A stretch of 64,000 nt of DNA from Metapseudomonas otitidis (lineage in GTDB: Bacteria > Pseudomonadota > Gammaproteobacteria > Pseudomonadales > Pseudomonadaceae). Positions 1-8,175 of this stretch are shown piece after piece (position 1 is the stretch's first letter; each line of letters begins with the position of its first letter). The position numbers were made by a program, and so were the translations under genes. Location: assembly GCF_900111835.1 (NCBI RefSeq), contig NZ_FOJP01000012.1, positions 62,001 to 126,000 of the forward strand. The letters are read 5' to 3'. Under the pieces are notes generated by a model. It searched no databases and was not told where the DNA came from. It worked only from the letters and a program-made list of their open reading frames with translations.

Positions 1-43
1 CGCGGTCGTTGGCGAAGTTGCCGGGGTTCTTGTTGGTGGTCAT
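1..43 (-). CDS. KGG-repeat stress protein, N-terminal fragment (cut by window edge)
   Basis: Only the first 14 codons are present, reading leftwards off the window edge from an ATG at 43. They encode MTTNKNPGNFANDR, nearly the same as the N-terminus of the complete KGG-repeat protein at 3113-3481. A purine-rich AGAGAGGA stretch precedes the ATG. This makes it very likely a second copy of the KGG/stress-induced family. The number of repeats and the C-terminus cannot be seen. Confidence 0.75.
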   Translation of the reverse strand, partial: MTTNKNPGNFANDR

Positions 44-218
44 GTCTTCATCCTCTCTTGGCAGGCCGACGTTGGCCTCACAGAAGGTACGAACAGCCCC
101 CTCGCGGATCGTTCTGAACGAATCGCGCTTCGCCGCGCTTGCTGCCCGACGAGCGGTGCCCGCTGATGGAGCGCTGATATCAAGCACCCCGCATCACCGG
201 CCCGTGGTCAGGAACCTT

Positions 219-246
219 GAACCCGTCCCGGCACCTCCGCTCCATA
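219..246 (+). promoter_or_regulatory. Candidate GAAC-type ECF sigma promoter
   Basis: GAACCC (219-224), a 16-nt spacer and TCCATA (241-246) lie about 40 nt before the ferritin-like gene at 284. The layout resembles AlgU promoters (GAACTT, 16-17 nt, TCTGA), with mismatches in both boxes. A similar box recurs before several other genes of this island. This is inference from motif shape only. Confidence 0.35.
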
Positions 247-283
247 CCTTCGTCATCCCGACATCAAGACGGAGACCACCCCG

Positions 284-793
284 ATGGAAAAGACCCGATC
301 CCACCTGCTGGACTGGCTGCGTGATGCGCACGCCATGGAGCAACAGGCCGAGCAGATGCTCAAGGCGCAGTCCTCGCGGCTGGAGCACTACCCCGACCTC
401 AAGGCCCGCATCGACCAGCACCTGGAGGAGACCCTGGGCCAGCAGAAGCTCCTGGAAGAAGCCCTGGCGCGCCTGGACAGCAGCCCGTCCACCCTCAAGG
501 ACATCGGCGGCAAGCTCATGGCCTTCGGCCAGGCCGTGGGCGGCATGACCGCCACCGACGAGGTGATCAAGGGCGCGATGGCCGGCTACGTGTTCGAGAA
601 CATGGAGATCGCCTCCTACACCGTGCTCATCGCCGCCGCCCAGGCCGCCGGTGACGTCGAGACCCAGCGTGCCTGCGAACGCATCCTGCCCCAGGAGGTG
701 GCCATGGCCGACTGGCTGAGGGAGCACCTGCCGAGCCTCACCGAGGCCTTCCTGGCCCGCTCCGAAGCCCCCGAAACCCCGGCCAAGCGCTGA
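284..793 (+). CDS. Ferritin-like DUF892 (YciE/YciF-type) stress protein
   Basis: This 169-residue protein is almost wholly helical, without signal peptide or membrane segment, so it should be cytoplasmic. It has the length and spacing of the DUF892/YciF ferritin-like four-helix family. The two Glu-rich helix pairs (HLEETLGQQKLLEEAL near 47-62 and YVFENMEIASYTVLIAAA near 105-122) are the likely dimetal-binding helices. Family members are general-stress proteins of unclear chemistry. It is followed after 40 nt by a small membrane-protein gene and is probably co-transcribed with it. A second DUF892 protein is at 3683. The ATG follows a GGAG-containing leader. Confidence 0.85.
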   Translation: MEKTRSHLLDWLRDAHAMEQQAEQMLKAQSSRLEHYPDLKARIDQHLEETLGQQKLLEEALARLDSSPSTLKDIGGKLMAFGQAVGGMTATDEVIKGAMAGYVFENMEIASYTVLIAAAQAAGDVETQRACERILPQEVAMADWLREHLPSLTEAFLARSEAPETPAKR

Positions 794-833
794 GCCCGGC
801 TCGCCAACAGCCCACGACACGAGGAGACACGAC

Positions 834-1181
834 ATGAACCACGAGTACCAGAACGTCCACGGCATCGAACGCGCCCTGTCCCTGGGCACCGGGCTGGTGG
901 CCCTGTGCACCGGCATCCACCGTGGCGGCACCGCCGGCACCCTCAAGGCCCTCACCGGCGCGCTGCTGCTGTGGCGCGGCACCACCGGCCACTGCGCCAT
1001 GAAGGGCATGGTCACCAACCTGGAAGGCGAGCTGGAGTACCTGCGCCAGCGCATCGCCCGCCTGCGCGAGGCCCTGCCCAAGGTGGACAACGCCCAGGGC
1101 AAGGCACGCACGCCGACCGAGGCCAAGGTCGACAACGCCATCGAGGAAACCTTCCCCGCCAGCGACCCGATCTCGCCCTGA
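834..1181 (+). CDS. DUF2892/YgaP-type small membrane protein
   Basis: The 115-residue product starts MNHEYQNVHGIERALS and has a Gly-rich membrane hairpin at about residues 12-52 (LGTGLVALCTGI, then LKALTGALLLWRGTTGHC). This is the typical DUF2892 inner-membrane domain also found at the end of YgaP rhodaneses. The C-terminal half is soluble, charged and helical, ending in a TPTEAKVDNAIEETFPASDP motif common in pseudomonad stress proteins. A GAGGAG Shine-Dalgarno lies 8 nt before the ATG. It sits just behind the ferritin-like gene and ends at a strong hairpin. The molecular role is unknown. Confidence 0.75.
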   Translation: MNHEYQNVHGIERALSLGTGLVALCTGIHRGGTAGTLKALTGALLLWRGTTGHCAMKGMVTNLEGELEYLRQRIARLREALPKVDNAQGKARTPTEAKVDNAIEETFPASDPISP

Positions 1182-1188
1182 CCTGCGA

Positions 1189-1210
1189 GGGCGCCCCACC
1201 CGGGGCGCCC
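1189..1210. terminator. GC hairpin, probable bidirectional terminator
   Basis: A perfect 9-bp stem GGGCGCCCC / GGGGCGCCC with a 4-nt loop lies between two convergent genes, the DUF2892 gene ending at 1181 and the dehydrogenase ending at 1217. There is no clear T-run on either side. Confidence 0.6.
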
Positions 1211-1216
1211 CTTCGC

Positions 1217-2383
1217 CTAGGGTCGGAGGATCACCTTGCGACAGCCCTCCTCCTTCTTCTCGAACAGCCGATAGCCCTCTGCCGCCTCCGCCAGCGCCAT
1301 GCGGTGGCTGATGATCACCTCCGGTTTCAGCGCGCCGGTCTGGATGTACTCCAGCAACGTGGGCAGCGTCGGGTGCACGTGGGTCTGGCCCATGCGGAAG
1401 GTCAGCCCCTTGTCGAAGGCGTCGCCTAACAGGAAGCCGTGCATGAAGCCGGCGTACACCCCGGGCACGCTCACCACCCCGCCCCGGCGCACCGCCGCGA
1501 TGCACTGGCGCAGCGCGTAGCCGCTGCTGATCTCCAGCTTCAGCGTGGTCAGAATCGTTTCCGTGGTACTGCCCTTGGCCTCGAAGCCCACGGCATCGAT
1601 CACCGCATCCACCCCCCTGAGCCCGGGTGTGTTCTCGATGATGGCCGCCGCCGGGTCGTCGATCCGCTCGAAATCGATGGGGATCACACCGTAGGTCTGG
1701 CGCGCGTACTCCAGGCGGTACGGGTGGTGATCGACCATGAAGATCAGCTCCGCCCCCAGCATCCGCGCGCAGGCGGCAGCCATCAGGCCCACGGGCCCGG
1801 CACCGAAGATCGCCAGGCTGCTGCCGGGGCCGATGCCGGCGTTGACCACCGCCTGGTAGCCGGTGGGCAGGATGTCGCTGAGGAACAGCACCTGCTCGTC
1901 GTCCAGTTCGTCCGGCACCTTGAAGGGCCCCACGTTGGCGCGGGGCACCCGTACCAGCTCGGCCTGGCCACCCGGCACACCCCCGTAGAGGTGGCTGTAG
2001 CCGAACAGCGCCGCACCCGGCGGGATCTGCTTCTTGTTGAGGATGGCGCCACGGCCGGTGTTGGTGGTCTCGCAGGCCGCGTGCAGGTTCAGCTGGCAGA
2101 AGAAGCAGCCGCCGCAGGCGATCACGAAGGGCACCACCACCCGGTCGCCCTTGCGCACGGCCGTTACCGCCGGGCCCGTCTCCTCGACAATGCCCATGAA
2201 CTCGTGGCCGAAGATGTCGCCGTGCTTCACCTGGGGGATCTTGCCCCGGTAGAGGTGCAGGTCCGAACCGCAGATGGCGGTAGCGGTGACCCGCAGGATG
2301 ATGTCGTCGGGCTGCTCGATCACGGGATCGGGCACCCGCTCGACGCGAACGTCGTGGCTGCCGTGGTAGGTCAAGGCCTGCAT
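1217..2383 (-). CDS. Zinc-dependent alcohol dehydrogenase (MDR family)
   Basis: This 388-residue medium-chain dehydrogenase begins [19 protein letters not shown] at 2383 is chosen because an AGGAG box lies 7 nt upstream, although the frame stays open further. Catalytic zinc ligands are visible in [11 protein letters not shown] (Cys) and GHEFMG (His-Glu). The structural-zinc loop carries clustered cysteines in [15 protein letters not shown]. The nucleotide-binding Gly motif is [11 protein letters not shown]. The overall pattern resembles the glutathione-independent formaldehyde dehydrogenase group. The substrate is uncertain. A related but distinct paralogue is at 41228. Confidence 0.85.
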   Translation of the reverse strand: MQALTYHGSHDVRVERVPDPVIEQPDDIILRVTATAICGSDLHLYRGKIPQVKHGDIFGHEFMGIVEETGPAVTAVRKGDRVVVPFVIACGGCFFCQLNLHAACETTNTGRGAILNKKQIPPGAALFGYSHLYGGVPGGQAELVRVPRANVGPFKVPDELDDEQVLFLSDILPTGYQAVVNAGIGPGSSLAIFGAGPVGLMAAACARMLGAELIFMVDHHPYRLEYARQTYGVIPIDFERIDDPAAAIIENTPGLRGVDAVIDAVGFEAKGSTTETILTTLKLEISSGYALRQCIAAVRRGGVVSVPGVYAGFMHGFLLGDAFDKGLTFRMGQTHVHPTLPTLLEYIQTGALKPEVIISHRMALAEAAEGYRLFEKKEEGCRKVILRP

Positions 2384-2789
2384 GGGGATTCTCCTGGTTG
2401 GGGGGCTACCCCTGTCGGAAAACCCGCCCGGGCGACTGTTCAGTGAATCGGGATGAACGGTCGGATGGGCCCGGAAGAGGCCGTCCGGGTCACCTGCGTC
2501 CCGCATGGGGCGCGGCTTTCCGACCGATGGTGTTTCGATACAGGAGTTGTACGGCGAAGGGCCATTGATAGCTAAATGCAACCCCAGGCGCCGTCGAATC
2601 TGTACAGCGCTTCGCCTGCGCCTTGCTGCGAGCCTTTCCCACCGATGACAAGGCCCTGCGCCATCATTTACAGCGCGTGCTCAGCCCCTAGTCTAGGAAG
2701 TCCGCACAGTGACCTTTTTGCTCGGAGGCTTCCCTTCCGTTGTTCTTCCGTCGCTGCACATTCGCCACCACCCTGCACCAGGGGATCCC
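2384..2789. other. Intergenic region between divergent genes
   Basis: These 406 nt separate the dehydrogenase (leftward) from the small protein gene at 2790 (rightward) and must hold both promoters. I see no convincing gene in it and no clear -35/-10 pair; its open frames are overlaps or upstream extensions lacking ribosome binding sites. Confidence 0.5.
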
Positions 2790-3059
2790 ATGTTCCTGAG
2801 CGAAATCAGTCGACTCTTCGAACTCAACATGCCCGGCTACAGCTGCAAGGCGATCCGCCAGGAGGATGGCTCGCTGTCCTGCCAGTTCACCGACCGCAAC
2901 AGCCAGGCCACCATCACCATCACCGGGTTGACCACCGCCGAGGTGTGCACGCCTGAGGCCGTGGCCGACGTGAGCAAGAGCTTGCTGGAAGAAATTGCCT
3001 GCGCCACCGGTGACGTCCATTCCCTGCTCCCCCCGCTGGCATTGCCCCAGCGCTGGTAG
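2790..3059 (+). CDS. Small hypothetical protein, DUF1652-like
   Basis: The 89-residue product starts MFLSEISRLFELNMPG. Its centre has a two-strand pattern (GSLSCQFTDRNSQATITITGL) followed by a helix (PEAVADVSKSLLEEIACAT). That layout matches the small pseudomonad DUF1652-type proteins as I remember them. ATG at 2790 is chosen for the AGGGGA purine run before it; the frame extends upstream to 2709. It has no signal peptide and no known biochemical role. It lies next to the KGG protein but on the opposite strand. Confidence 0.6.
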   Translation: MFLSEISRLFELNMPGYSCKAIRQEDGSLSCQFTDRNSQATITITGLTTAEVCTPEAVADVSKSLLEEIACATGDVHSLLPPLALPQRW

Positions 3060-3112
3060 CGTCCGTCCCGAGGCATGCGGGAGCCCGCCGGGCGGCGGGC
3101 TCCCAGGGAGGG

Positions 3113-3481
3113 TTACTCCCGGTCCTTGCCGCCGTGGCTGTTCTGGCCGCCCTTGCGGCCCGCCTCGGAGGCTTTCTCGCGGTCATTGGCGAAGTTGCCA
3201 CCGCTGTTCTGGCCACCCTTGCGCCCCGCCTCGGCAGCGCGTTCCGGGTCATTGGCGAAGTTGCCGCCGCTGTTCTGGCCGCCCTTGCGCCCGGCTTCGG
3301 CAGCACGCTCGGGATCGTTGGCGAAGTTGCCACCGCTCACCTGGCCACCCTTTCGCCCGGCTTCGGCAGCGCGCTCCGGATCATTGGCGAAATTGCCGCC
3401 GCTGTTGTGGCCACCCTTGCGCCCCGCTTCGGAGGCTTTTTCACGGTCGTTGGCAAAGTTGCCCGGGTTGTTGTTCGACAT
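3113..3481 (-). CDS. KGG-repeat stress-induced protein
   Basis: The 122-residue, highly hydrophilic product is built almost entirely of tandem repeats of about 22 residues. Each carries NFAND(P/R)E(R/K)A-(A/S)EAGRKGG-(Q/H)-(N/V)SGG, and about five copies are visible. The RKGG core defines the KGG/stress-induced family (GsiB/YmdF-like), whose relatives accumulate under desiccation, heat or stationary phase and are thought to be disordered hydrophilins. The DNA repeats are nearly identical, which suggests recent unit duplication. An ACAGGAG box precedes the ATG. A second gene with the same N-terminus is cut by the left edge. Confidence 0.85.
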   Translation of the reverse strand: MSNNNPGNFANDREKASEAGRKGGHNSGGNFANDPERAAEAGRKGGQVSGGNFANDPERAAEAGRKGGQNSGGNFANDPERAAEAGRKGGQNSGGNFANDREKASEAGRKGGQNSHGGKDRE

Positions 3482-3635
3482 GATGAATCTCCTGTGACAG
3501 GCAGGCCGGAATTGGCCTTGCAGAGGTTCTGAAACGGGCCGAAAGGAAGTGTTCGATCTTTTTAGGCTTCGCTAAGTCATTGAATGACAAGCGGTTATCG
3601 ATGATTTCCAGGTGATATCAAGGCTCGCTACGACA

Positions 3636-3676
3636 CCTGTACAACCCCGCTGCCGGTGGCAGCGGGGTTGTACAGG
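3636..3676. terminator. Perfect 19-bp hairpin
   Basis: An uninterrupted 19-bp inverted repeat (CCTGTACAACCCCGCTGCC and its complement) with a 3-nt GGT loop lies 6 nt beyond the stop of the leftward ferritin-like gene. It is unusually long for a terminator and lacks a T-tract, so it may also act as an mRNA 3'-end stabiliser. Confidence 0.55.
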
Positions 3677-3682
3677 CAGGCC

Positions 3683-4183
3683 TCAGCGGGACTCCATGGT
3701 GGCGGCCTGGTTGCCACCCTCCTCGGCGATCTTGCTGAGCTTCTCGTCGGTGCTCTTCTCCTCGGCCAGGGTGTCCTTCAGCGGCCCGATGGCCTCCTTC
3801 AGCCCCAGGTGCTTGGCCATGGCGATCAGCGTGCCGTAGCTGGCGATCTCGTAGTGCTCCACCTTCTGCGCGGCACCGATCAGGCCGGCATCCAGCACCG
3901 GGCCCTTGTCGATCTCGTCGATGAGCTCCTTGCCCTCTTCCACCAGGCCTTCCATCGCGATGCACTTCACGCGCTTGAGCTTCAGCCCCAAGGCTTCCAC
4001 CACCTGGTCGATACGCTCGATCTGGCCCTGGGTTTCCTCCAGGTGCGCCTGGAAGGCCTCGACGAGGATCGGGTTGCTGGCCGCACGGGCCATTTTCGGC
4101 AGAGCGCGGGTCAGTTGCTTCTCCGCGCTGTAGACGTCGGACAGTTCGTGGATGAACAGGTCTTGAACGGTTTTACGGGCCAT
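3683..4183 (-). CDS. YciE/YciF-like ferritin-like protein (DUF892)
   Basis: The 166-residue product begins MARKTVQDLFIHELSDVYSAEKQL, the classic opening of YciE/YciF proteins. Helices carry the expected acidic and His positions: AFQAHLEETQGQIERI near 43-58 and KVEHYEIASYGTLIAMAK near 107-124. Family members fold as dimetal ferritin-like bundles and are induced by general, osmotic or oxidative stress. It is more canonical than the DUF892 protein at 284. It stands alone, ending at the long hairpin at 3636. A GGAGGC box precedes the ATG. Confidence 0.9.
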   Translation of the reverse strand: MARKTVQDLFIHELSDVYSAEKQLTRALPKMARAASNPILVEAFQAHLEETQGQIERIDQVVEALGLKLKRVKCIAMEGLVEEGKELIDEIDKGPVLDAGLIGAAQKVEHYEIASYGTLIAMAKHLGLKEAIGPLKDTLAEEKSTDEKLSKIAEEGGNQAATMESR

Positions 4184-4288
4184 GGGTTGCCTCCAGATGG
4201 TTTCGAGTCATGGGTCCGGGCCTCTCCAGAGGCCTCGGGAAAGTCGACTCGGGGGGTGGCAACCCGTTCCAGTTTTATCCCCGTGCGG

Positions 4289-4732
4289 TCACTGCGCGGG
4301 AATGATGGAGATCTTCCCGTTGCGCTCGACGATGGCGTAGCGGATCTGTTCCAGCCGCTCCAGGCCGTGCTTCTCGCGGGCGGCTTCGAGGATGTCCGCC
4401 TCGCGCAGGCGCGCCGCGTCCAACCGGCTCTTCAGGACCGCGCCGTGCTCCACCACGATCACCGGCGAGCCCTCCAGCCAGAGGTCGAGGCGCGGCCAGC
4501 GCCACTGCAGGCGGGTGAGTACCAGGTCGATGCTGATCAGCGTGACGATCACCAGCACCGCATTGGTGACCGAGAAATCGTCCCCCAGCAGCGCCTGCTG
4601 GGTGGCCTCGCCGATGATCAGCAGCAGCACGAAGTCGAAGATCGTGATCTCCGACAGGGAACGGCGGCCGGAGAACTTGAAGATCACCAGCAGAGCGAAG
4701 TAGATGGCGGCAGCGCGGAATACGGCGTCCAT
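4289..4732 (-). CDS. DUF421 (YetF/YdfR-like) membrane protein
   Basis: The 147-residue product has two or three N-terminal membrane segments (AIYFALLVIFKF near 8-19, IFDFVLLLIIGEA near 31-43, AVLVIVTLISIDLVL near 58-72). A soluble C-terminal domain contains WLEGSPVIVVEHGAVL, characteristic of DUF421. ATG at 4732 is chosen for its TGAGGAG box. It is the second gene of a two-gene operon, starting 10 nt after the stop of the membrane-anchored protein at 4743. The family has no settled biochemical function; some members affect spore or stress physiology. Confidence 0.85.
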   Translation of the reverse strand: MDAVFRAAAIYFALLVIFKFSGRRSLSEITIFDFVLLLIIGEATQQALLGDDFSVTNAVLVIVTLISIDLVLTRLQWRWPRLDLWLEGSPVIVVEHGAVLKSRLDAARLREADILEAAREKHGLERLEQIRYAIVERNGKISIIPAQ

Positions 4733-4742
4733 GGCGGGCTCC

Positions 4743-5258
4743 TCAGGGGTAGATGAACTGGCTGACCGGCACCTGCCGGTCACCCACGCGGACCTGGCTG
4801 CGGAACAGCCCCACGCCGTCGGCGCGCAGGGACAGGAACAGCCGCACCCGCCCCTGTTCGTCCGCCGTCACGTCCAGGGCCAGGCCGTTGCCCCCGGCGG
4901 TACGGCTTGCCGCCGGCTGCGGCTGCAGGCTTTCCAGGGTGGAGCCCTCCAGCAGCTCGCCGAGCAGTTCCACCCGGACCTTGGGGCCCACTCCATGCAC
5001 GTCCACCACCAGGGTCGAGGTGGCCCCGTTGCGCAGGAAGCGTTGCCAGGTCACCTGCAGGCGCCCGTCCTCGGAAGCCGCCTCGGCATGGCTCAGCGGG
5101 CCCTTGGCGAACAGCCCGGCCACCGTGAGCAGCACCAGCGCCCCCAGTATCCAGACGCCCACCCGCTCCAGCGCCCACTGGCGCCGCTGCATGTGGAGGT
5201 TCTCCTGCACCGGGTAGTGGCGCTCCTGTTCATCGGACGGATCGAGGCGGGGCAGCAT
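4743..5258 (-). CDS. Membrane-anchored hypothetical protein, DUF421 partner
   Basis: The 171-residue product begins MLPRLDPSDEQERHYPV. It has a single membrane helix near residues 32-51 (VGVWILGALVLLTVAGLF) and then an extracytoplasmic beta-rich domain of about 115 residues that ends SQFIYP. An N-in topology is likely. ATG at 5258 has a CAGGAG box 7 nt before it. The tight spacing to the DUF421 gene suggests they work together in the inner membrane. I do not recognise the soluble domain. Confidence 0.75.
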   Translation of the reverse strand: MLPRLDPSDEQERHYPVQENLHMQRRQWALERVGVWILGALVLLTVAGLFAKGPLSHAEAASEDGRLQVTWQRFLRNGATSTLVVDVHGVGPKVRVELLGELLEGSTLESLQPQPAASRTAGGNGLALDVTADEQGRVRLFLSLRADGVGLFRSQVRVGDRQVPVSQFIYP

Positions 5259-5407
5259 GGCGGCGCTCCTGGGTGATGGGCCTTGCTTCACAGACCCCGC
5301 GCCGTGCCGCCCGGTTCGAGTGATCGACGGCACCGCCCGGTCAGGAAACCGGAACCTCCGCCGCCAGCCCCTGCCAACCGCAGACACCCAGGCAACCGGA
5401 GACCACC

Positions 5408-6238
5408 ATGCATATCCATCACCTCGACTGCGGCTGCATGTGCCCCCTGGGCGGGGCCCTCTACGACGGGTTCAGCACCGGTCTGCGTGCGCACCTGGTG
5501 TGCCACTGCCTGCTGCTGGAGACCGCCCACGACGGCCTGGTACTGGTGGACACCGGCTTCGGCCTGCGCGACATGCGCCAGCGCGGCGCCCGGCTCAGCG
5601 CCTTCTTCCGCCGGCTCAACAACATCCGCTACGACACCAGCCTCACCGCCGTGGCCCAGGTCCGCCGGCTCGGCTACCAACCCGACGACGTGCGCCACAT
5701 CGTCCTCACCCACCTGGACTTCGACCACGCCGGCGGCCTGGAGGACTTCCCACGGGCCACCGTGCACCTGATGGAGCGCGAGCTGAAGAGCGCCGAGGCC
5801 AGCACCGGTTTCTTCGGCCGCCGGCGCTTCGTGCCCGAACAGTGGAAGCGCGTGAAGCGCTGGCAGATCTACCGCGAGCAGGGCGAGCAGTGGAACGGCT
5901 TCAATGCCGTGCGGACCCTGCGCGGGCTGGAAAGCGAACCCCTGTGCCTGCTGCCGCTGGCCGGGCACACCCTGGGCCATGCCGGGGTTGCGGTGCAGGG
6001 GCCCAACGGCTGGCTGCTGCACGCCGGCGACGCCTACTTCCACCGCGCCGAGGTTCGCCACGCCCAGCGGCATTGCCCGCCGGGCCTGCGCTTCTACCAG
6101 TGGATGATGGACACCGACGGCAGCGCCCGGCGGCGCAACCAGCAGCGCCTGCGCCACCTCTCCCTCAGCCGCCCGGACATCGAGCTGTTCTGCAGCCACG
6201 ATGCCCTGGAGCTGAAGCGCCTGAAGCAACCGGCCTGA
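5408..6238 (+). CDS. MBL-fold metallohydrolase
   Basis: This 276-residue cytoplasmic protein has the metallo-beta-lactamase fold. The metal motif is THLDFDHAGG at about 101-110 (H102, D104, D106, H107), a variant in which the usual second His is Asp. Further ligands are probably H in LAGHTLGHAG and D in LLHAGDAYFH. The general layout resembles AttM/AhlD-type lactonases. Substrate could be an acyl-homoserine lactone or another ester, but nothing here decides it. It starts MHIHHLDCGCMCP, a Cys/His-rich N-terminus typical of one pseudomonad subgroup. Confidence 0.85.
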   Translation: MHIHHLDCGCMCPLGGALYDGFSTGLRAHLVCHCLLLETAHDGLVLVDTGFGLRDMRQRGARLSAFFRRLNNIRYDTSLTAVAQVRRLGYQPDDVRHIVLTHLDFDHAGGLEDFPRATVHLMERELKSAEASTGFFGRRRFVPEQWKRVKRWQIYREQGEQWNGFNAVRTLRGLESEPLCLLPLAGHTLGHAGVAVQGPNGWLLHAGDAYFHRAEVRHAQRHCPPGLRFYQWMMDTDGSARRRNQQRLRHLSLSRPDIELFCSHDALELKRLKQPA

Positions 6239-6262
6239 CCCTCGGGCCAGGCCGGCACGGCA

Positions 6263-6487
6263 CTACTTGCTGTGCTCCGGGGACGACGGGCCGCGGCCCA
6301 GGCCCCGGGGCCCGGCGATGCCCCAGTAGACCAGCCCCAGCACCGGGAACAACGAGATGCCCAGCGCCCACAGCGCCTTGGTTTCCACCGACTTGCTGCT
6401 GCGGAAGACGCTGATGATCGCCCACAGGTCGAGCAGGACCAGGATGCCGGCAACGGCGATCCAGAAGTACGTGACGGGATCGGACAT
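6263..6487 (-). CDS. Small membrane protein with PLD nuclease N-terminal-type domain
   Basis: The 74-residue product has two membrane helices (YFWIAVAGILVLLDLWAIISV near 7-27 and ALWALGISLFPVLGLVYWGIAGP near 38-60) separated by a short basic loop. This is the PLDc_N/YxlE-like two-helix module, here standing alone without a phospholipase domain. A GAGGAGGG box precedes the ATG. It may be a membrane-stress protein; no specific function can be given. Confidence 0.75.
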   Translation of the reverse strand: MSDPVTYFWIAVAGILVLLDLWAIISVFRSSKSVETKALWALGISLFPVLGLVYWGIAGPRGLGRGPSSPEHSK

Positions 6488-6566
6488 GGGATGACCCTCC
6501 TCTGCTGAGTCCTGGTGTTTCGGGTCGCACGGGGCGGCCCGGGTTCAGACTTTCCGCCCCGGCGGC

Positions 6567-7421
6567 CTAGCCGTTGACCACCGTCCCGCCGTTCACGTGC
6601 AGCACCTGGCCGCTGACGTAGGAGGCATCCTCGCTGGCCAGGTACACGTAGGCCGGCGCCACCTCGGCCGGCTGCCCGGGGCGCCCCATGGGCGTGTCGG
6701 CGCCGAAGCGCGCCACCTGCTCGGCGGTGAAGGTGGAGGGGATCAGCGGCGTCCAGATCGGCCCCGGCGCCACCCCGTTCACGCGGATGCCCCGGCTCGC
6801 CAGGTTCAGCGCCAGGGAACGGGTGAAGGCGGTGATCGCCCCCTTGGTGGAGGAGTAGTCCAGCAGCGACGGGTTGCCCTTGTAGGCCGTGATGGAGGTG
6901 GTGTTGATGATGCTCGCCCCCTGCCCCATGTGCGGCAGCGCCGCCTTGGTGAGCTGGAACATGCCGAGGATGTTGGTGCGGAAGGTGCGCTCCCAGGTGG
7001 CTTCCTCCAGGGCCTCCAGGCCCTCGCAGGGATGCTGCTCGCCGGCGTTGTTCACCAGCACGTCGAGGCGCCCCCAGGTGTCCATCACGTCCGCCACCAC
7101 CTGCCGGCAGAACTCGCCATCGGCCACGTCGCCGGCCCGGGTGATGACCTGGCCGCCCTGGCTCGCCACCGCCTCGGCGGTCTCGCGGGCGTCGTCCTCC
7201 TCGTCGAGGTAGACCAGCGCCACCTGGGCGCCCTCGGCAGCGAAATGCACCGCCACGGCGCGGCCGATGCCGCTGTCGCCACCGGTGATCAGTGCCACCT
7301 TGCCGGCCAGCTTGCCGGCGGCCTTGTAGCGTTCGGAGAAGTAATCCGGCAGCGGGTGCATGGCGCCCTCGCGGCCGGGCTGTTTGTCCTGGTGCTGGGG
7401 GGGAAGGGTCTGCTCGCTCAT
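6567..7421 (-). CDS. SDR-family oxidoreductase (YghA/glucose-1-dehydrogenase-like)
   Basis: The 284-residue short-chain dehydrogenase starts MSEQTLPPQHQDKQPGREG and has the N-terminal extension PLPDYFSERYKAAGKL seen in the YghA/YhdF subgroup. The cofactor motif is TGGDSGIGRA near 52-61. The NNAG motif and the catalytic Ser (INTTSITAYKG), Tyr and Lys (YSSTKGAI) are present. Members reduce aldehydes or oxidise sugars with NADP(H) and are often stress induced. ATG at 7421 has an AGGGAGAA run before it. It is divergent from the DUF4142 gene. Confidence 0.85.
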   Translation of the reverse strand: MSEQTLPPQHQDKQPGREGAMHPLPDYFSERYKAAGKLAGKVALITGGDSGIGRAVAVHFAAEGAQVALVYLDEEDDARETAEAVASQGGQVITRAGDVADGEFCRQVVADVMDTWGRLDVLVNNAGEQHPCEGLEALEEATWERTFRTNILGMFQLTKAALPHMGQGASIINTTSITAYKGNPSLLDYSSTKGAITAFTRSLALNLASRGIRVNGVAPGPIWTPLIPSTFTAEQVARFGADTPMGRPGQPAEVAPAYVYLASEDASYVSGQVLHVNGGTVVNG

Positions 7422-7538
7422 GGGGTTCTCCCTGTGGCCTGTGGTTGCTTCCGGCGGTCGCCGGGCGTTCACAGGGTGGGAAACCCCTCCCCGGCTTAGG
7501 TTCGACCTGTCTGGACGAACCGCCCGGGACATTCCCTT

Positions 7539-7566
7539 GAACTTGTCCGCGCCTGCCCGCTTCTAC
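7539..7566 (+). promoter_or_regulatory. Candidate AlgU (sigma-22/RpoE-type) promoter
   Basis: GAACTT at 7539-7544, exactly 17 nt of spacer, and TCTAC at 7562-7566 closely match the AlgU consensus. The predicted start is about 25-30 nt before the DUF4142 ATG at 7599. It is the best match among several GAAC-type boxes in this island. Confidence 0.55.
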
Positions 7567-7598
7567 CGACCGTCATCACCCACCACGGAGACACCGCC

Positions 7599-8114
7599 AT
7601 GACCCATCCCCTGAGACACCTGATGTTCGCCCTGCTCGCTGCCTTCGTCGCCTTCGGCGGCACCGCCCGAGCCGCCAACACCGTCGACCCGCAGGACTTC
7701 GTCGACCGCGCCTCCGAGTCCGGCATCGCCGAGGTGGAGGCCGGCAAGCTCGCCGAGAAGAAGGCCCAGCACCCGCAGGTCAAGGCCTTCGCCGAGATGA
7801 TGGTCAAGGACCACACCGCCGCGAATGCCGAACTCAAGCAACTGGCCGCCACGCTGAAACTGAAGACCGCCGATGACGCCAGCCTGATGGAACAGGCCAA
7901 GGCCAAGCTGCTGGAGATGCGTGACGACTCCTTCGACAAGGCCTACGCCGAGAACCAGGTCAAGGCCCACCAGGAAGCCGTCGAGCTGTACCGCCAGGCC
8001 GCCCAGTCCGACCAGGCCCAGCTGCGCGACTTCGCCCAGAAGATCCTGCCCAAGCTGCAGGCCCACCTCGAGAAGGCCGAGAGCCTGGCCAAGGAGCTGG
8101 ACGCCAAGCGCTGA
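7599..8114 (+). CDS. Secreted DUF4142 protein
   Basis: The 171-residue product has a signal peptide (LMFALLAAFVAFGGTARA, cleavage near residue 25) followed by a helical DUF4142 domain. The recognisable core is DFVDRASESGIAEVEAGKLAEKK, then KAFAEMMVKDHTAAN. The fold is ferritin-like and helical, periplasmic or outer-membrane associated, without proven enzyme activity. It is preceded by a good AlgU-type promoter, consistent with an envelope-stress role. A hairpin separates it from the copper-storage-like gene. Confidence 0.85.
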   Translation: MTHPLRHLMFALLAAFVAFGGTARAANTVDPQDFVDRASESGIAEVEAGKLAEKKAQHPQVKAFAEMMVKDHTAANAELKQLAATLKLKTADDASLMEQAKAKLLEMRDDSFDKAYAENQVKAHQEAVELYRQAAQSDQAQLRDFAQKILPKLQAHLEKAESLAKELDAKR

Positions 8115-8125
8115 TCGCAGACCCC

Positions 8126-8154
8126 GGGCGCCCGCGCGGTTGCGGCGGGCGCCC
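8126..8154. terminator. GC hairpin after the DUF4142 gene
   Basis: Inverted repeat GGGCGCCCG / CGGGCGCCC with an 11-nt loop starts 12 nt past the DUF4142 stop. No T-tract follows, so read-through into the next gene is possible. Confidence 0.5.
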
Positions 8155-8175
8155 CTCGCGCAAGAGGCCCCCGCC

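Noticed and set aside
9-548. A 179-codon rightward frame at the left edge
   Set aside because: It overlaps the KGG fragment and the well-supported ferritin-like gene in another frame, and its protein is low-complexity Arg/Ser/Pro.
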